The notes: generated from the sequence alone by a model not told the origin. 64,000 bases of DNA from Bremia lactucae (GCF_004359215.1 NC_090611.1:3881506-3945505); one strand, 5' to 3'. Shown: positions 10,691-21,691, numbered from the stretch's first letter. Translations and numbers: made by a program.

Positions 10691-11232
10691 GGCACGTAAA
10701 TGAAAAAACACTATCGCCGTTATGTTGCAACCTCAATTGTCAGAATGGCCCGAAACACTGTCTCTAAAGTTAAACTTACGGACACAAAGCGAGAAAACTG
10801 TTTGGCCTGCGCTAAGGAAAACAAAAGAAATGTTTAATCAAGTAAGAACACCGGTAAAAATTCGTTAATTGATGCCATAGGTGAAGTAATTTTTCACGAC
10901 CTAAAATGTCTGATAACCCCTGGCTATCAACTTGATAGTCGTAATTTGATAACTTCGACCACAAAATCCAACTTTTGCCGTGATTTCCTGGCAAACAACG
11001 AAGGAAATAGCTGTCCTGAAATATAAACATTTTTTTGGCTGCTTCGAGTGACACTTTAATTTTTAAATTCACGTTTTACGACTGATGCAGGTGGAGACAT
11101 ACAAAAATCTGGACGTTTTCTTGTGAGACAGCTGGCAGTTCGCGTCCAGTGAGCGGGGCAATTAATAAGGCGAGCAACGAAAAGCCTGAGCGGATGCACT
11201 GCAGCATCATGAACAGGGTGCGAAGCATGGTG
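10690..11232 (+). pseudogene. Copia pre-integrase and integrase core, copy 2 (broken)
   Basis: Frames read KVKLTDTKRENCLACAKEN (zinc motif CxxC), then NSLIDAIGEVIFHDLKC, RNLITSTTKSNFCRDFLA and, after further frame changes, the degenerate ASNEKPERMHCSIMNRVRSMV. The catalytic region carries multiple stops. It is cut by the SET module exactly after VRSMV, the same point as in copy 1. Confidence 0.75.
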
Positions 11233-12453
11233 AAAAAAAATGTAGCCTCAAATCGGAAGACCGATGAAATATTCGCGGTTGACAGATCACGACCAATGAG
11301 ACATGCGCAGACGAAAACTATTCATTCGGTTACGAGCCAAGACGAAGTCTCACAATATATTTCCAGGCTTAGACAACATGCGAACGTATAGCGAAGATGG
11401 ACAGGAGTCAGTGGGCGTGCTTATGGCGATGAATTCGAAGACGTACACGTCAGTGGCATGGCCGCCTTCAGTAGACGTCACACTGATGGATGCGTGAAGA
11501 CTTCCCTTCCCAGAGGGAATACGGGCAGGCTTTAAATGCGCACTCCTGCATCATGCGGCGCTGGAAAATGTATTGTCTGCGATCCATAAGATAAGAAAGT
11601 GTGTTCCAAATATTGACGGATTGAGCCACGTGTTGTGTTCGTTAAACGGGGTAGAAGACTGGTTTGGCCTGCGGCGGAAGTCTCAAAAGAAGGGCCACAT
11701 GAAGGTGGTGAAGCAAAGTGGGTGCTCAATCACCGGGGCGCCAGAGCAATCTGGATACACATAAACGATAACGACGGCAGCTTCGACGCGGACGAGAGGG
11801 GCGACGGCATCGACGAAACTGATTATGATGTCCGAGATGGAGATGGTAAAGAGGTGTTCGGCGAGATTATCGACCATACTATGTGCGTCAGTGACGAGAA
11901 AGAGGCTAATCCTGGGACGAGGCAATGGCCGATGTAGAAAACGTTGCAGTGTGTACGCAGGTCGTGACCTAACGACGTCGAGAATTAAAAAAAGAAGAAC
12001 CCCTTGAAGATAGAGGTTGATATCAAGGGAACGCGAGAAGACAAGTGCGGCTGTGTTGGTCGTTGGGTGATCCCCGATTGCTCGAACGCCATCAAAACCA
12101 GGTATGTGAAGAGAAAATCTGCTCAGTGGGAGCGAAGGGGTGCCAAAACAGGTTCCGTTCTTGTTGCCTGAAGCAGTGCATGACAAGCCGCGAAGTAGCC
12201 CAAATTCCTGCCCGATTAATCACGCTAGGAGCGGTGGAGCGCCAAAAACTGGGGAAAGTTTGCGCATACGATACTCCCACCAGCGTCGCACACGATCCGA
12301 CTGCGCGAGAAGGATACCGGTGGGCACCATTCATTCGTGAGCGCGGATGTAGAAAAAAAATCTCGATTTATTTCACACTCCTGCACTCCCAACACGGAAT
12401 ATGTTAAGTGCGTGGACTGTGTAGAGTCAAGGTATCCGTGATCTCTCAGATAT
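11233..12453 (+). pseudogene. SET-domain module nested in copia integrase, copy 2 (longer version)
   Basis: Same module as 5584-6635 but with an extra acidic stretch (NDNDGSFDADERGDGID..., about 11763-11900) that copy 1 has lost. AWS-like cysteines are readable (DKCGC, then CEEKICSVGA..NRFRSC in another frame) and the SET core motif SRFISHSCTPN is at 12361-12393, followed by NTEYVKC. The flanks GGTGCGAAGCATGGTG (11217-11232) and a one-mismatch copy (12454-12469) look like a target duplication. Several stops and frame changes show it is inactive. Confidence 0.75.
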
Positions 12454-12905
12454 GGTGCGGAGCATGGTGTTTGCTAGCGGTGAACCATTAAGTTCTTGGG
12501 GAGATGCAGCTGAGTATGCTGCATGCATAACCAACTGGAGTCCTACAAAGGCAAACATAGAGCATATGTTTCTTATCCAAATGCTCGCAAAAAAACACCT
12601 GTCTGAAGTGACGAAGTGGTATTTGGTACTCTATGTACAGTATAGAAGGAAGCTAAATAAAAGACGCTGGGTGAACGTCGAATGGCGGCTTTCGTTGTCG
12701 GAAATGTGACGAGCCGAAAGGATACAAGATTTATATTTCAAACGATCGAATCGTGGTGATCACCCAGCATGTCCAGAATGTTAAACGTTTGACAAGAAGC
12801 CAATAGTGAACTTACAATGATCTTAAAGTATGCTGTTGAACGGGGGAGCATAGCGATATGCTGCACAACAGAAAAGAGTAAGGTCGTCTAAATGAGCACG
12901 TGATC
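12454..12905 (+). pseudogene. Copia integrase C-terminal part, copy 2
   Basis: Reads MVRSMVFASGEPLSSWGDA, NWSPTKANIEH and degenerate downstream pieces matching 6636-7080. It ends where copia similarity is lost. Confidence 0.7.
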
Positions 12906-13344
12906 GACATTCGCTAGCATTATTAACAGTACTAGACAACATACACTTGTCACAGTGAAGGTGGGGCGCCTCGATTGCTTCACGTACACTGACGAGTAGA
13001 GGAAGATTACAGATAGTTAAGAAACCTTAGCTACCAAAGATTATTTCTAAGGCTTTAGAATGGAGAAAAAAGTAAACCTGTAATAATGTATTAAGTATAT
13101 AAGTAACGATCTTCATTCTACTACTGACTTAAGTCTATATATAACAAATCATATATGGTGCCTACTTGCGCGCCGCACATTCGTGTCTTATAACGATTGG
13201 CGGGATTGATTTAAACTTAAATCACAAATCAATAAAACCAATGTCTTATGCGCCAATATTATTAAATATTTTAATATCGGAATTATTTAGCCAAACTTAT
13301 TAAAGATTATAATGATGAATTTTTTTATTTCTTCTCATACAAAA
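12906..13344. other. AT-rich spacer, nothing recognised
   Basis: Very AT-rich sequence between the truncated copia copy and the Mutator-like element. It is the target into which the latter inserted. Confidence 0.5.
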
Positions 13345-13353
13345 TAATATTTA
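13345..13353 (+). repeat. MULE target-site duplication, left
   Basis: TAATATTTA, identical to 16306-16314. Confidence 0.85.
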
Positions 13354-13478
13354 GGCCGCCGTTCGGGACACAGACGTTTTTGATCCGGACACAGACGTTT
13401 TCGTTCCGTACACAGAAATTACTAGTTGGCTAGATCTAAGCTTTTTATTGGCTAACTCTAGGACATTTGATTGGTCAG
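13354..13478 (+). repeat. MULE terminal inverted repeat, left
   Basis: Begins GGCCGCC. It is about 20 bases longer than the right repeat because an ACAGACGTTTT-like segment is repeated within it. Confidence 0.85.
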
Positions 13479-14439
13479 CGTTTGAATTGGAATACAAGCC
13501 CAGCGCTAAAAATCGCCATATCTTCACAATTAACAACCGAGCAACCTTTGCATTTGACAACGACAGAAGATAGTGTATGTGAATGCAAAATACTTCAATT
13601 TTGATACGGAAAGGATGAAATACTTTCAATTTTGATTGAGAAAGAATGAATACCATATGAATGAATCAATGGCGTAGCTCTATTCTGATTCGAATACTGT
13701 CGATGTCTGTGTCGAGTCCGTCGCTTCTACTGCCGGTGAAACCGCTGGTATATTGCACCCCATTTTTTTTTCTTGTTCGGCCGGCAGCCCTGAAAAGAAT
13801 ACAAAGTCGTGAGTCGTGACGGTAGGCCAGCTGCCCGCAAGCGCGACAAACAGGTGGCCTGCGTATTTTTGAAGGGGCTCAGCGTATTCGAATGCCGAAG
13901 TATCGCGACGAGTGGAAATATTTTAAGGCACGGAAGTCGAGGAAAGTGGCCGTTCTCCTGTTCCTACCGGCTCCGGTTCTTGTATGACTACTAGAGTCTT
14001 TTGAGAGAGCTTCTCCAGTTCTGCTGCTGCCGGACAGGAAGGTGCCTAAAAGTTGTAGCAACTATTTCCATTACAGCTGGCAAAACTTCCTCGGGATTTG
14101 CGATCGCCTGAGGACGAGGAAAGTAAGGTCTGTATAGGTAGGTGCAACTGCTCTGCAACGTCCGAAAGTTGAAGTTGTCGGTCAATCCGTGGCTGATGCC
14201 GTAGTCGGTGTTGGCAAGGAACAATCCAACTGCTGCAAATACATTTTGGCATTGATTTGGCGCATTACTGGGATCAAAAGGTCGCTGCGCAAGTTCAAGC
14301 CGTAAGAAAGGTTGAATTTTAGTTGGCAACATTGAAATTTCGATAATTTTATCAAGTAAAGAACCTCACCTGACAATGCACATTCGTGAGCGCAGAGTAC
14401 GACACCAATCGATTCACATTTTAAAGATTATACCTGACG

Positions 14440-15830
14440 GCGTTAGCATGGCGAGGGCAAGATTTTTCTTTGCTGATTTGCCAACTCCGACCGGTATTCG
14501 AGCATGGAACTTTCCATGGATCGTTGTATCGTCTCACAGCATCCGAGTAAGTTTTTCATACTGGTTGGGAGAAAGCGTTTTAATCGACTGTGTGCACCTT
14601 CTCCACGAGAGGTCGCAATGTGTCCGAAATGGCGGATCTGTCTCGTCCATGCCTTAACACAATTTTCTTTGTGGGGATCAATCCATACGATCTGGAGATA
14701 TTGAATTGCCGTCCCACTTCCATTATTGATTTGTTTTGAAATGTACTCCTTAATTAATTGAAGTACGTTTCGGTTTCAGCATACATGCCCTAAAAGAAGG
14801 GGAAATTTAAATTAGGTATAGGTCTTAGACGATTGAGTGGATGAGTGCCAATGGACTTACTGAATGCCATTCCTTATGGAGCTCATTCCATTCATCTTCT
14901 TGTACCAAAGGTTTGTATTTTGCTAGGACATTCTTTGCAAAATGCCAAGCGCAGAAGAGGACTGCGGGTTTGAGAAGCTGGATTTCAATGCGGTGAATAG
15001 AGCAAGCTCGCATCACCTACGAAAGCCACTGGAAGAGATCTCTCCCGCTCAAGAGGCCCTTGAAAAAAAAAATTGCCGTGATATAGAACGGCTCATCCTC
15101 GAACCTCATAAAACAAAGCTGGCTTAGAACGACGTAAACAGATTAGTATATCTAAACAGATAAAACAGAGGAAATCGGCATCTGCTCGTCTTGTAAGTCG
15201 CATCCATATTAAAAACTTCGTAAAGTTGTCGCAACATTTGGATGGATTCCGGATGAGCGACGAACATCTGGGTCACATGCCCATTGTTATCCAATATTAC
15301 GTCGATTTCATTTTTTTTCCTCCGAAGGTCTCCATCCGTTGGCGTACGTCCATTCAACTTATCATTTTTTTTGCTTTCCGGCAAACATTGTAAAGTTTTT
15401 GCTTGGTCACGTCAATATTATCTTCTTTGGACCTTAGGTCTCGATCTCTCGGACTCGCACTCCAGATTCGATCAAGTCCTTCACTGCCGTCTCTTGGTCT
15501 TCGGTCAGACGCATGCAAACAGCGTGACCAGTTGGATGTGATGATGCCTCATGGTTGTGCTCCCCGTGCTCGACTAAAAAACTCCATTGGCCATCTACAA
15601 GATAAAATATGGGTAAATGCATGAAGAGATAATCGAATTTCAACTGATCAACAAGGTAAATTACTTTGGCATGATGTTCCGTGCCGACCATTATGAAAGG
15701 ATAGCCAGTACAAGAGCTCGCGGAGCTTCTTTTCCAACTTCCCTCCTCTAAATTGTGATTGTTTCGGTACATTCCTACGCGATCGCATTTACAATGCACT
15801 TTCTGCTTTCCGTTACGTTGCCTGTAAGAA
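14440..15830 (-). pseudogene. MULE transposase (broken)
   Basis: From the N-terminus (15799 downward): a Cys/His-rich FAR1-like region with SSASSCTGYPF, a WSFLVEHGEHNHEASSHPTGH motif and LTEDQETAVKDLIESGV; then PTDGDLRRK and FNMDATYKTSR (about 15190-15215), where the Asp is the first catalytic residue expected of MULE transposases; then VLFCAWHFAKNVLAKYK (about 14915-14965); then, in another frame near 14560-14620, a SRGEGAHSRLK motif that carries the expected catalytic Glu. Stops and frameshifts separate these pieces, so the element cannot make its own transposase. Confidence 0.8.
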
Positions 15831-16202
15831 TGTTTTGTAAAAATTTAGTATATTTCCTCAGCAAAAACGCATTGAAGGCTTTTGCACGTCATCCTTTGAG
15901 GAGTACATTATTCCAGCAAGAGAAACAGGAGGTTGGAGAAACATATTTCTTAAGTTAAATAAGGAGGTATACAGGGGGCGAGATAAATGTTGAAATGGTT
16001 GTAGATCCGGATTTGTAAATAAAATATCGAAAGTAGTAAATTTGATCTAATATATAGGTGATAAATTTATGTATAAAAAAGGAAACACCCCGTTTTAGGG
16101 AGGGAAAACGGATAAATAAGGTAGAGCATACGAAGGGGCTTAAACTAACATTGGGGGCTAAATATTTGGGGGGGAGTTGAATCGGGAAGGACGCTTTACT
16201 GT

Positions 16203-16305
16203 AGCCAATCAAATGTCCTAGAACTAGCCAATCGAATAGCTTAGAATTAGCCAGTTAATCGTGTCTGTGTCCGGATCAAAAACGTCAGTGTTCCGAAAAG
16301 CGGCC
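16203..16305 (-). repeat. MULE terminal inverted repeat, right
   Basis: Reverse complement begins GGCCGCTTTTCGGAACACTG and matches the left repeat through the CTAGGACATTTGATTGG block. Confidence 0.85.
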
Positions 16306-16314
16306 TAATATTTA
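16306..16314 (+). repeat. MULE target-site duplication, right
   Basis: TAATATTTA, identical to 13345-13353. Confidence 0.85.
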
Positions 16315-16342
16315 TTATTCCTCTAATAGGAAATAATATTTA

Positions 16343-16363
16343 TGTAACGGGAGACCCGTTACA
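16343..16363. repeat. Perfect 9-bp hairpin, TGTAACGGG / CCCGTTACA with AGA loop
   Basis: The two 9-base arms are exact reverse complements. TGTAACGGG is also how the A-type chromovirus LTRs start in this window (38015), so this may be the end of a decayed LTR. It lies 295 bases upstream of an effector start codon. Confidence 0.5.
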
Positions 16364-16657
16364 ATTTCTGTAATATCAAACAATTAGTGTGAGATGTCGT
16401 TCGATACTTAATTAAGATTATTTTGTTCTAAAAGTAAGAATTCAGTAGACAATATAACGAGAAGAGCGTGAATTGTTGCGGTATAGTTTCCACATATGAC
16501 CTAGCCTCTCGATATAGTCACTGGACAAGGTCATAAAGACGTGTTAAAATCCCAGCTGTCTCTGTCGTCTTAGCAATATATGATGCACTACTTGGCAGAT
16601 GTTCGTATAATCGGTTGCATAAGCCACTTATGCTTCAATTAGCAATTTGCCTCATCG

Positions 16658-17749
16658 ATGAAGTTCGTTTTTGTGTTTGGAGCGCTTTTTGCTCTCTTCA
16701 TACGCTTGAATCGTGCCGCACTGGTGGCTAGGGAGGCAAATCCACTTGAATTGAGCCACGACCGAGCGAATTTTCGTAGAATTACGAGGAGGCTAAGAAT
16801 TGACACTTTGAACGCTAGTGAAGAGAGAAACATCTTTAATTTCTGGCGTCGGAAAAAGCATGCAAACTGGGAGGGTCTCTTGAACGTTGATGATGTGCCC
16901 CAATTTACTCCTCGTCAAATTCAAGAAAATATCAAGTGGTCGAAGAAGGACTTGAAAGAAGTCTTGACAGCGCTGAACTTTCGCAAAGTGACAAGCCCAG
17001 AAGTTACCAGACAGAAGATGTTCCAACTCGACGAGTATCTCGATTCGCTGGACCTAAAGACAGAGGTTAAGACGATGGACGAAATTGTAGCGAAAAGGTT
17101 GAAGGTCTTAGGCATGCTTAAAGGAAATGATTGGGAGCACACGAAGGAATTGAAGAGACATTTGGCTCATGTTTGGGTTATTAAAAGGATTCCTGTGAGA
17201 AACGTCTACAGGGGCCTAAAAATGAATGAAGAAGAGTCTTTGGAAAACCTTTTCTCGATTCGAAGCGGCGAAGAGACGCTTGACTTTTTCCTTGATTTCT
17301 TTTACGCCACTCGTAAATACCACAATGATAAGGAAGAGTTGGCTGAATTGTTTCTCGAGACGTACGATGTAGCAACTGTCTTGCATTTAATAAATGTCGG
17401 ATCGCGACTAGACTCAGCACAAGTATTTGTAGCGCAGTTGGAGCATAGTCTTCACCGCAAGTGGAGCTCAATGAGCCACAATAAGGTGTTTTTCGATATT
17501 CTTCACCTCGACAAAAAGGGATCTCAAGTCTTTAACACGTTTGAGATGCAGACGTGGTACCGATTTATTAAAGGCACCGATCCTGACGAGGCAGAAGCCA
17601 AAACATTAATTTTTTTGATCCATAGCTATGGCACCGCTTTTCTGTCGGACGTGTTGATTCGTGGACAAGGACAATCGATCTCATCGCTACGTCCGATCTT
17701 CCGAAAAGCGTTGCTTGATCATTGGGCAAAGCAGAAAACTGGATCTTAG
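16658..17749 (+). CDS. Secreted RxLR-EER effector, C-terminally truncated by frameshift
   Basis: A 363-residue protein with a signal peptide (residues 1-21, MKFVFVFGALFALFIRLNRA), a canonical RRLR at residues 44-47 and EER at 55-57. This is the layout of Peronosporales effectors thought to be delivered into plant cells. The remainder is helix-rich with repeated hydrophobic/Trp-Tyr positions (for example TWYRFIKG), suggesting WY-like folds. It is clearly paralogous to the protein at 46873-48309, which continues about 100 residues further. Here the frame stops at 17749, while similarity to the paralogue's C-terminus goes on downstream in other frames. Its virulence target is unknown. The truncated product may still be functional. 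Confidence 0.8.
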   Translation: MKFVFVFGALFALFIRLNRAALVAREANPLELSHDRANFRRITRRLRIDTLNASEERNIFNFWRRKKHANWEGLLNVDDVPQFTPRQIQENIKWSKKDLKEVLTALNFRKVTSPEVTRQKMFQLDEYLDSLDLKTEVKTMDEIVAKRLKVLGMLKGNDWEHTKELKRHLAHVWVIKRIPVRNVYRGLKMNEEESLENLFSIRSGEETLDFFLDFFYATRKYHNDKEELAELFLETYDVATVLHLINVGSRLDSAQVFVAQLEHSLHRKWSSMSHNKVFFDILHLDKKGSQVFNTFEMQTWYRFIKGTDPDEAEAKTLIFLIHSYGTAFLSDVLIRGQGQSISSLRPIFRKALLDHWAKQKTGS

Positions 17750-18035
17750 AACAGTTATCAGCGAGCTAGATATTTTCCAGGGAAATGATGATGCTGGAAG
17801 GTTGAGGTTGCTATGTTGGAGGCTTACGTGGAGCACAAGGCTGATATGTTGCAATCGCAAGTGGGAAGAGACAAACGCGGTGAAGCAGCTGGAAGACTGG
17901 GGCGCTTTTGATAACATGCAAATGAACAGTCACAAAAACGAGCTTAATATATTGAAACGGAAGTTGCTGACGAATTATAACCTCTTGGATCAACTATTAA
18001 AAGGGCTTACTATAACGTATTTTAAACAGAAATAA
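17750..18035 (+). pseudogene. Frame-shifted C-terminal remnant of the RxLR effector
   Basis: After the stop at 17747-17749 the sequence keeps coding similarity to the C-terminus of the 46873-48309 effector, first in a shifted frame (ELDIFQG, about 17759-17782), then in the original frame (MLEAYVEHKADMLQ, 17813 on), then again in the shifted frame (WEETNAVKQLED and a Lys-rich tail to 18035). At least two indels are therefore needed. A sequencing or assembly error is an alternative for one of them. Confidence 0.6.
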
Positions 18036-18754
18036 AGTATATGTCATGCTCGACTTGCTGCAAATTCACTTTTGCATTGTTTAGGTTGTGAATTTCCATG
18101 ACAGCTAAAAACGTAAATTTCTAACGACACGCTGGCAAGGATATTATTGCCATGATTATCCGCACTATCTTAAAGCACCAGTGAAAGCAATCAACCAAAA
18201 CGTGATATGTTGCTTATGGTCTAAGTGACGTGGCCTAGCTTGATTTAAATTGTTGGGCACCTAATTTTGCTTCTAGCTACAATAACGTAAGCAAACTTTC
18301 AAGGTGATAGCCGCAAGCACTAGTTGTTAAGACAAGGACACGAATTGAAGATGATTAAGCAGAACATGCCTCGTACGGTGCTGCTAGTCTTTTCTACGCT
18401 TTCGTGTGGTAAAATTTATCAAGCGATCCTCTTAATTTTATCGATGAGCTATTAAAATGATCATTTAAATGCAGTTACTTGTAAGAAGTCATCGAAGCTC
18501 CCCTGCTGCTTTCATTTTCCCTGCGGATTGACATCTTGCAATATTTGCGGCACAAGATTCATGAAGTCGCAAAGCCACGACGACTTGCAAATAATTGAGG
18601 CTTGAATGGCTTAAGATTGCACTTCGGAAGATTGAGGCTTACGGTTTCTCTCGTCGCACTAGAAATTTGAAGCCTGCTCGTTGTGCAACACACCGTAATG
18701 TGCCTTGTTCACCTTTTCAAAAACTAGCTGGAAAATAATAACTGAACATGCCCG
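18036..18754. other. Intergenic, nothing recognised
   Basis: AT-rich DNA with no gene supported, ending at the gypsy target duplication. Confidence 0.5.
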
Positions 18755-18759
18755 ATTAT

Positions 18760-18968
18760 TGTCAGGAATGACGGTAAATGACGACTGAATCAAATTTTAG
18801 TTTTACTAACTGATACTTTTGGTATACTCCTTAAGGTATCTCCTATCCTAAATCTAAATCTTATCATCTCTCCTAATTGCGCAAACCTTTTTACTTGTTT
18901 TTTATTATGGCGCATGTGTAAAATTGAATTAAAAAATGAATGGTTCAACAGATAATTCGAAATTTCGG
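18760..18968 (-). repeat. Gypsy 3' LTR (inner end lost)
   Basis: Matches 24021-24232 (TCAGGAATGA.GGTAAAT, CTCCTAATTGCGCAAACC, GAATGGT.CA, GATAATTCGAAAT). The last 35-40 bases before the internal region do not match the other copy. Confidence 0.75.
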
Positions 18969-19528
18969 TTTATACTTGATAAAACATCGAAATTAAAGGT
19001 TGGATTAATCCTATCCATACTTAAGCCTTGCCACATTTAGGATTAATCATTTTAATAATTTCGAATGTCCCACCTTTCTTGCCGCAAACTTAGCTCTTGG
19101 TGTCCCCATATCTTTCGCAGCGTGCTTCTGCGAGTATCAAGCATAACTAGATCTCCAACCTTGAATTCAACTTGATTTATTCGGCGCTTTTAATCGTAGT
19201 ATGGTTTTTGCGAAGCTTGTGCTTTTAAAAGATTATTGCGAGCCTGATCGATGATCGCTGCTCGTTCTTCGATAAACTCTTTTGCGTATACGTCAATCTC
19301 CTCGTATCTATTTCAAAGGGAGAGTATCCCCCTGGATGCACTAACCAGTGTAGAGTGTGCATACTCTATGCTTCCCAAGTGTTCGGTCCAGTCAGTGCCA
19401 TGGTAAGATATCATGCATCTGAGTGCGTCCTCTACCACAAGGTTCTGGCGCTCAGTCTGTCAACCGACTTGAGCCCGATGAGCGGTTGTCATACTTAGAC
19501 GAACACCGATGATCGTCATCAAAGACTT

Positions 19529-20256
19529 TCAAAACATGGACGTGACACTCATGATAACTTCTGGAAGGCCATGGTGTCGAACGACAGCATCGAAAAATAC
19601 TTTGGCTGTTGTGCATGCATCGTCCTTTACGTGCACTACTAAGTACTTCGTTCGTTTGGAAATTTTGTCGACAACAGTTAGGATGGCATCAAATCCATTG
19701 GACAAAGGAAGCTTTGTTATGAAGTCCATTGACACCACTTGCCAGCAAGCATCCGGTATTGGAATTGGCATAAGTAATCCGTTTTTTCGTTGATTATCAT
19801 ATTTCCAACGTGCGCAGGTTTTACAAGTTTTGACATATTCCTTGACGTCTTTCTGCAACGATTTCCAGTAATACCATTGAGCAAATCGCAAGAATGTTCT
19901 GCGATTTCCGGATGAGCAGCTATTGCCGAATCATGATATTCCGATATTACTTTCGTTCGCAAACGGTTGTTGTTGGGCACGCAAAGATGTGTGAGTTTAT
20001 TTGATGTGCGCAAAAACAACAATTCCTCTTGCTTGACAAACAACGAACTTGTTTCGGAGCTTTTCTATGCTTCTTCAAACTCGGCATCTCTGGCGTAGCC
20101 TTGTTGAAGTAGCTTAAGAACTTCTAGTGACAACTCGACATACGACGCTGTCATTAAGGGGGCAACTTGCAGAGCCTTCGCCTCCTCCCGAGTTAGAGTT
20201 GGCACCGAGGGCGAACAAAGTAAACGTGTACCTCGTTGTTGGCAACTGAATCGCAC
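19529..20256 (-). pseudogene. Gypsy integrase (broken)
   Basis: Minus-strand frames give an HHCC region (AHPEIAEHS... then WKSLQKDVKEYVKTCKTCARWK, the CxxC), followed by PIPIPDACWQVVSMDFITKLP with the first catalytic Asp, and VDKISKRTKYLVVH. The frame shifts inside the zinc domain and the DDE C-terminal half is lost. Confidence 0.8.
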
Positions 20257-20470
20257 TTATGAAAGTAGATATTGTCCACGACAGTATCATCAGGTCGGCG
20301 CGAAAGCACATTAGCTTACGACCATTAATGTGGTGTATCGTAGACGTGTATTGAGCGAAGGTGGTCAAGGATCGAGCCAACTTCGGCGAGACTTTCGGAT
20401 GATGAAGCATCCAAGAGCAGGCGCTATTGTCCGTGAGAATTTTAAACTGATGGCGATAAAGGTAATAACG

Positions 20471-20674
20471 TCATTTGTCAAATACAGCTTTGATTGCAAA
20501 GAGCTCCTTTTCATGAGCAGGCCAATTAATCTTATGGACTCTAAGCTTCTTCGAATAAAACGCTACTGGATAGTCATGTCCATTGAGAAATTGCGATAAA
20601 ACACCTCCAACGCACGACCCTGATGCATCCGTAGTGAGAACAAATGGGCGTGAAAAGTTGGGCAAAGTCAGCAC
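20471..20674 (-). pseudogene. Gypsy RNase H (broken)
   Basis: Reads LTLPNFSRPFVLTTDASGSC, then GGVLSQFLNGHDYPVAFYSKKL and PAHEKELFAIKA, the usual RNase H core with its catalytic Asp (TTDAS) and Glu (KELFA). It lies out of frame with RT, and a 40-base segment is duplicated just upstream (20640-20720). Confidence 0.8.
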
Positions 20675-20714
20675 AGGGGCGACTTACAAAATGGGCGTGA
20701 AAAGTTGAGCAAAG

Positions 20715-21691
20715 TCAGCGCAGGTGCAATTTGTAAGCCCCCCTACGAAGGAATCCTCTTGTTCTGCATTTTTGGGAATCTTTCTTACCGAGATGTCTCA
20801 ACGGCAGAACTATGTGCGCAAACTGATGAATAAAGCGGCGATAATAACCAGCAAGACCAAGAAACCTTTGCAATTCCTTTACAGAGGTAGATGGTGGCCA
20901 CTTAGCGATTGCTTCCGTTTTCGTGTTATCAACGGATAATCTTTTGCCAGAAACAGTGTGCCCCAAAAAGCTGACCTCTTGGCGCGCGAACTTGCACTTG
21001 CCGATGTGAGCGAAGAGTGTCTCCTTGCGTAATCCGTCGAACACGATAGCATGATGTCCAAGATGCCCGTCGCATGAGACGGAAAAGATGCATATATCAT
21101 CTAAATACCACAACAAATGGGAACTTTCCAAAAAGAACACGCATCAAGCGCGACCAAATGCCAGGCATTCCAGCAAGGCCCATCGAAGCAACGCCCCCCT
21201 GATACGTCTCGTTTGATGTGCGAAACGCAGTGTACTTTTTGCCACGGATGGATACGCATCTGATGGTACCCTTGAGCGAAGTCAATGACTGTGAAATAGC
21301 TTATACCTCGCATCTTATCGAATAATTTATCGATTCGCGGCAAAGGTATTTTAGGGACGACTGACTTTAAGTTGACGTAACGAAAGTCAATCACCCAACG
21401 GGGCAAAATTTTCGCATTTTCGGATTGAATCCATTCCGAACGAGATACACTCGTACCGGTTGTTGGGTCCTTTTTAGGAATGCCAAAGATGTTTGATACC
21501 CAAGGCGAATCTGAAAGCTTGATTCTTTCGCGCGAAGGGTTCTCATCGACGAATTTCTGTAAAGCCTTTTGTTCAATTTGTGAAAGTCGAATCGGCGGAC
21601 GACTACTCGGTTGCGCACCGGGTTGCATATTAATTTCAAACTTAACCGACCGTTGAGGAGGCAAACAATCCGGGAACATTTCCGAATACAT
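20715..21691 (-). pseudogene. Gypsy reverse transcriptase (broken)
   Basis: Readable motifs are INMQPGAQPSSRPPIRLS, DSPWVSNIFGIPKKD, RWVIDFRYVNLKSVVPKIPLPRID, FTVIDFAQGYHQMRI, then in another frame WYLDDICIFS (the YxDD box, here YLDD) and FLGHTVS, ETLFAHIGKCKF, ELQRFLGLAGYYRRFI. Frameshifts near 21150 and elsewhere inactivate it. Confidence 0.85.

Larger units (their letters stand above)
8996..12905 (+). mobile_element. Degenerate Ty1/copia retrotransposon, copy 2 (3'-truncated)
   Basis: The order is gag remnant (9013-9330), a weakly readable stretch (9330-10690), pre-integrase and integrase (10690-11216), SET module (11233-12453) and integrase C-terminus (12454-12905). Similarity to copy 1 ends near 12905, so RT, RNase H and the right LTR are absent. 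It retains the 1.5-kb gag-to-integrase stretch lost from copy 1 and about 175 bases of the SET module that copy 1 lacks. Confidence 0.8.
13354..16305 (-). mobile_element. Mutator-like element (MULE) with long TIRs and 9-bp target duplication
   Basis: The ends are inverted copies beginning GGCCGC: the left end from 13354 and the reverse complement of the right end up to 16305 share ACGTTTTTGATCCGGACACA and later CTAGGACATTTGATTGG. The bases just outside are TAATATTTA on both sides (13345-13353 and 16306-16314), a perfect 9-bp direct repeat, the size typical of MULEs. Inside, the minus strand encodes a degenerate MULE transposase. Confidence 0.9.
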
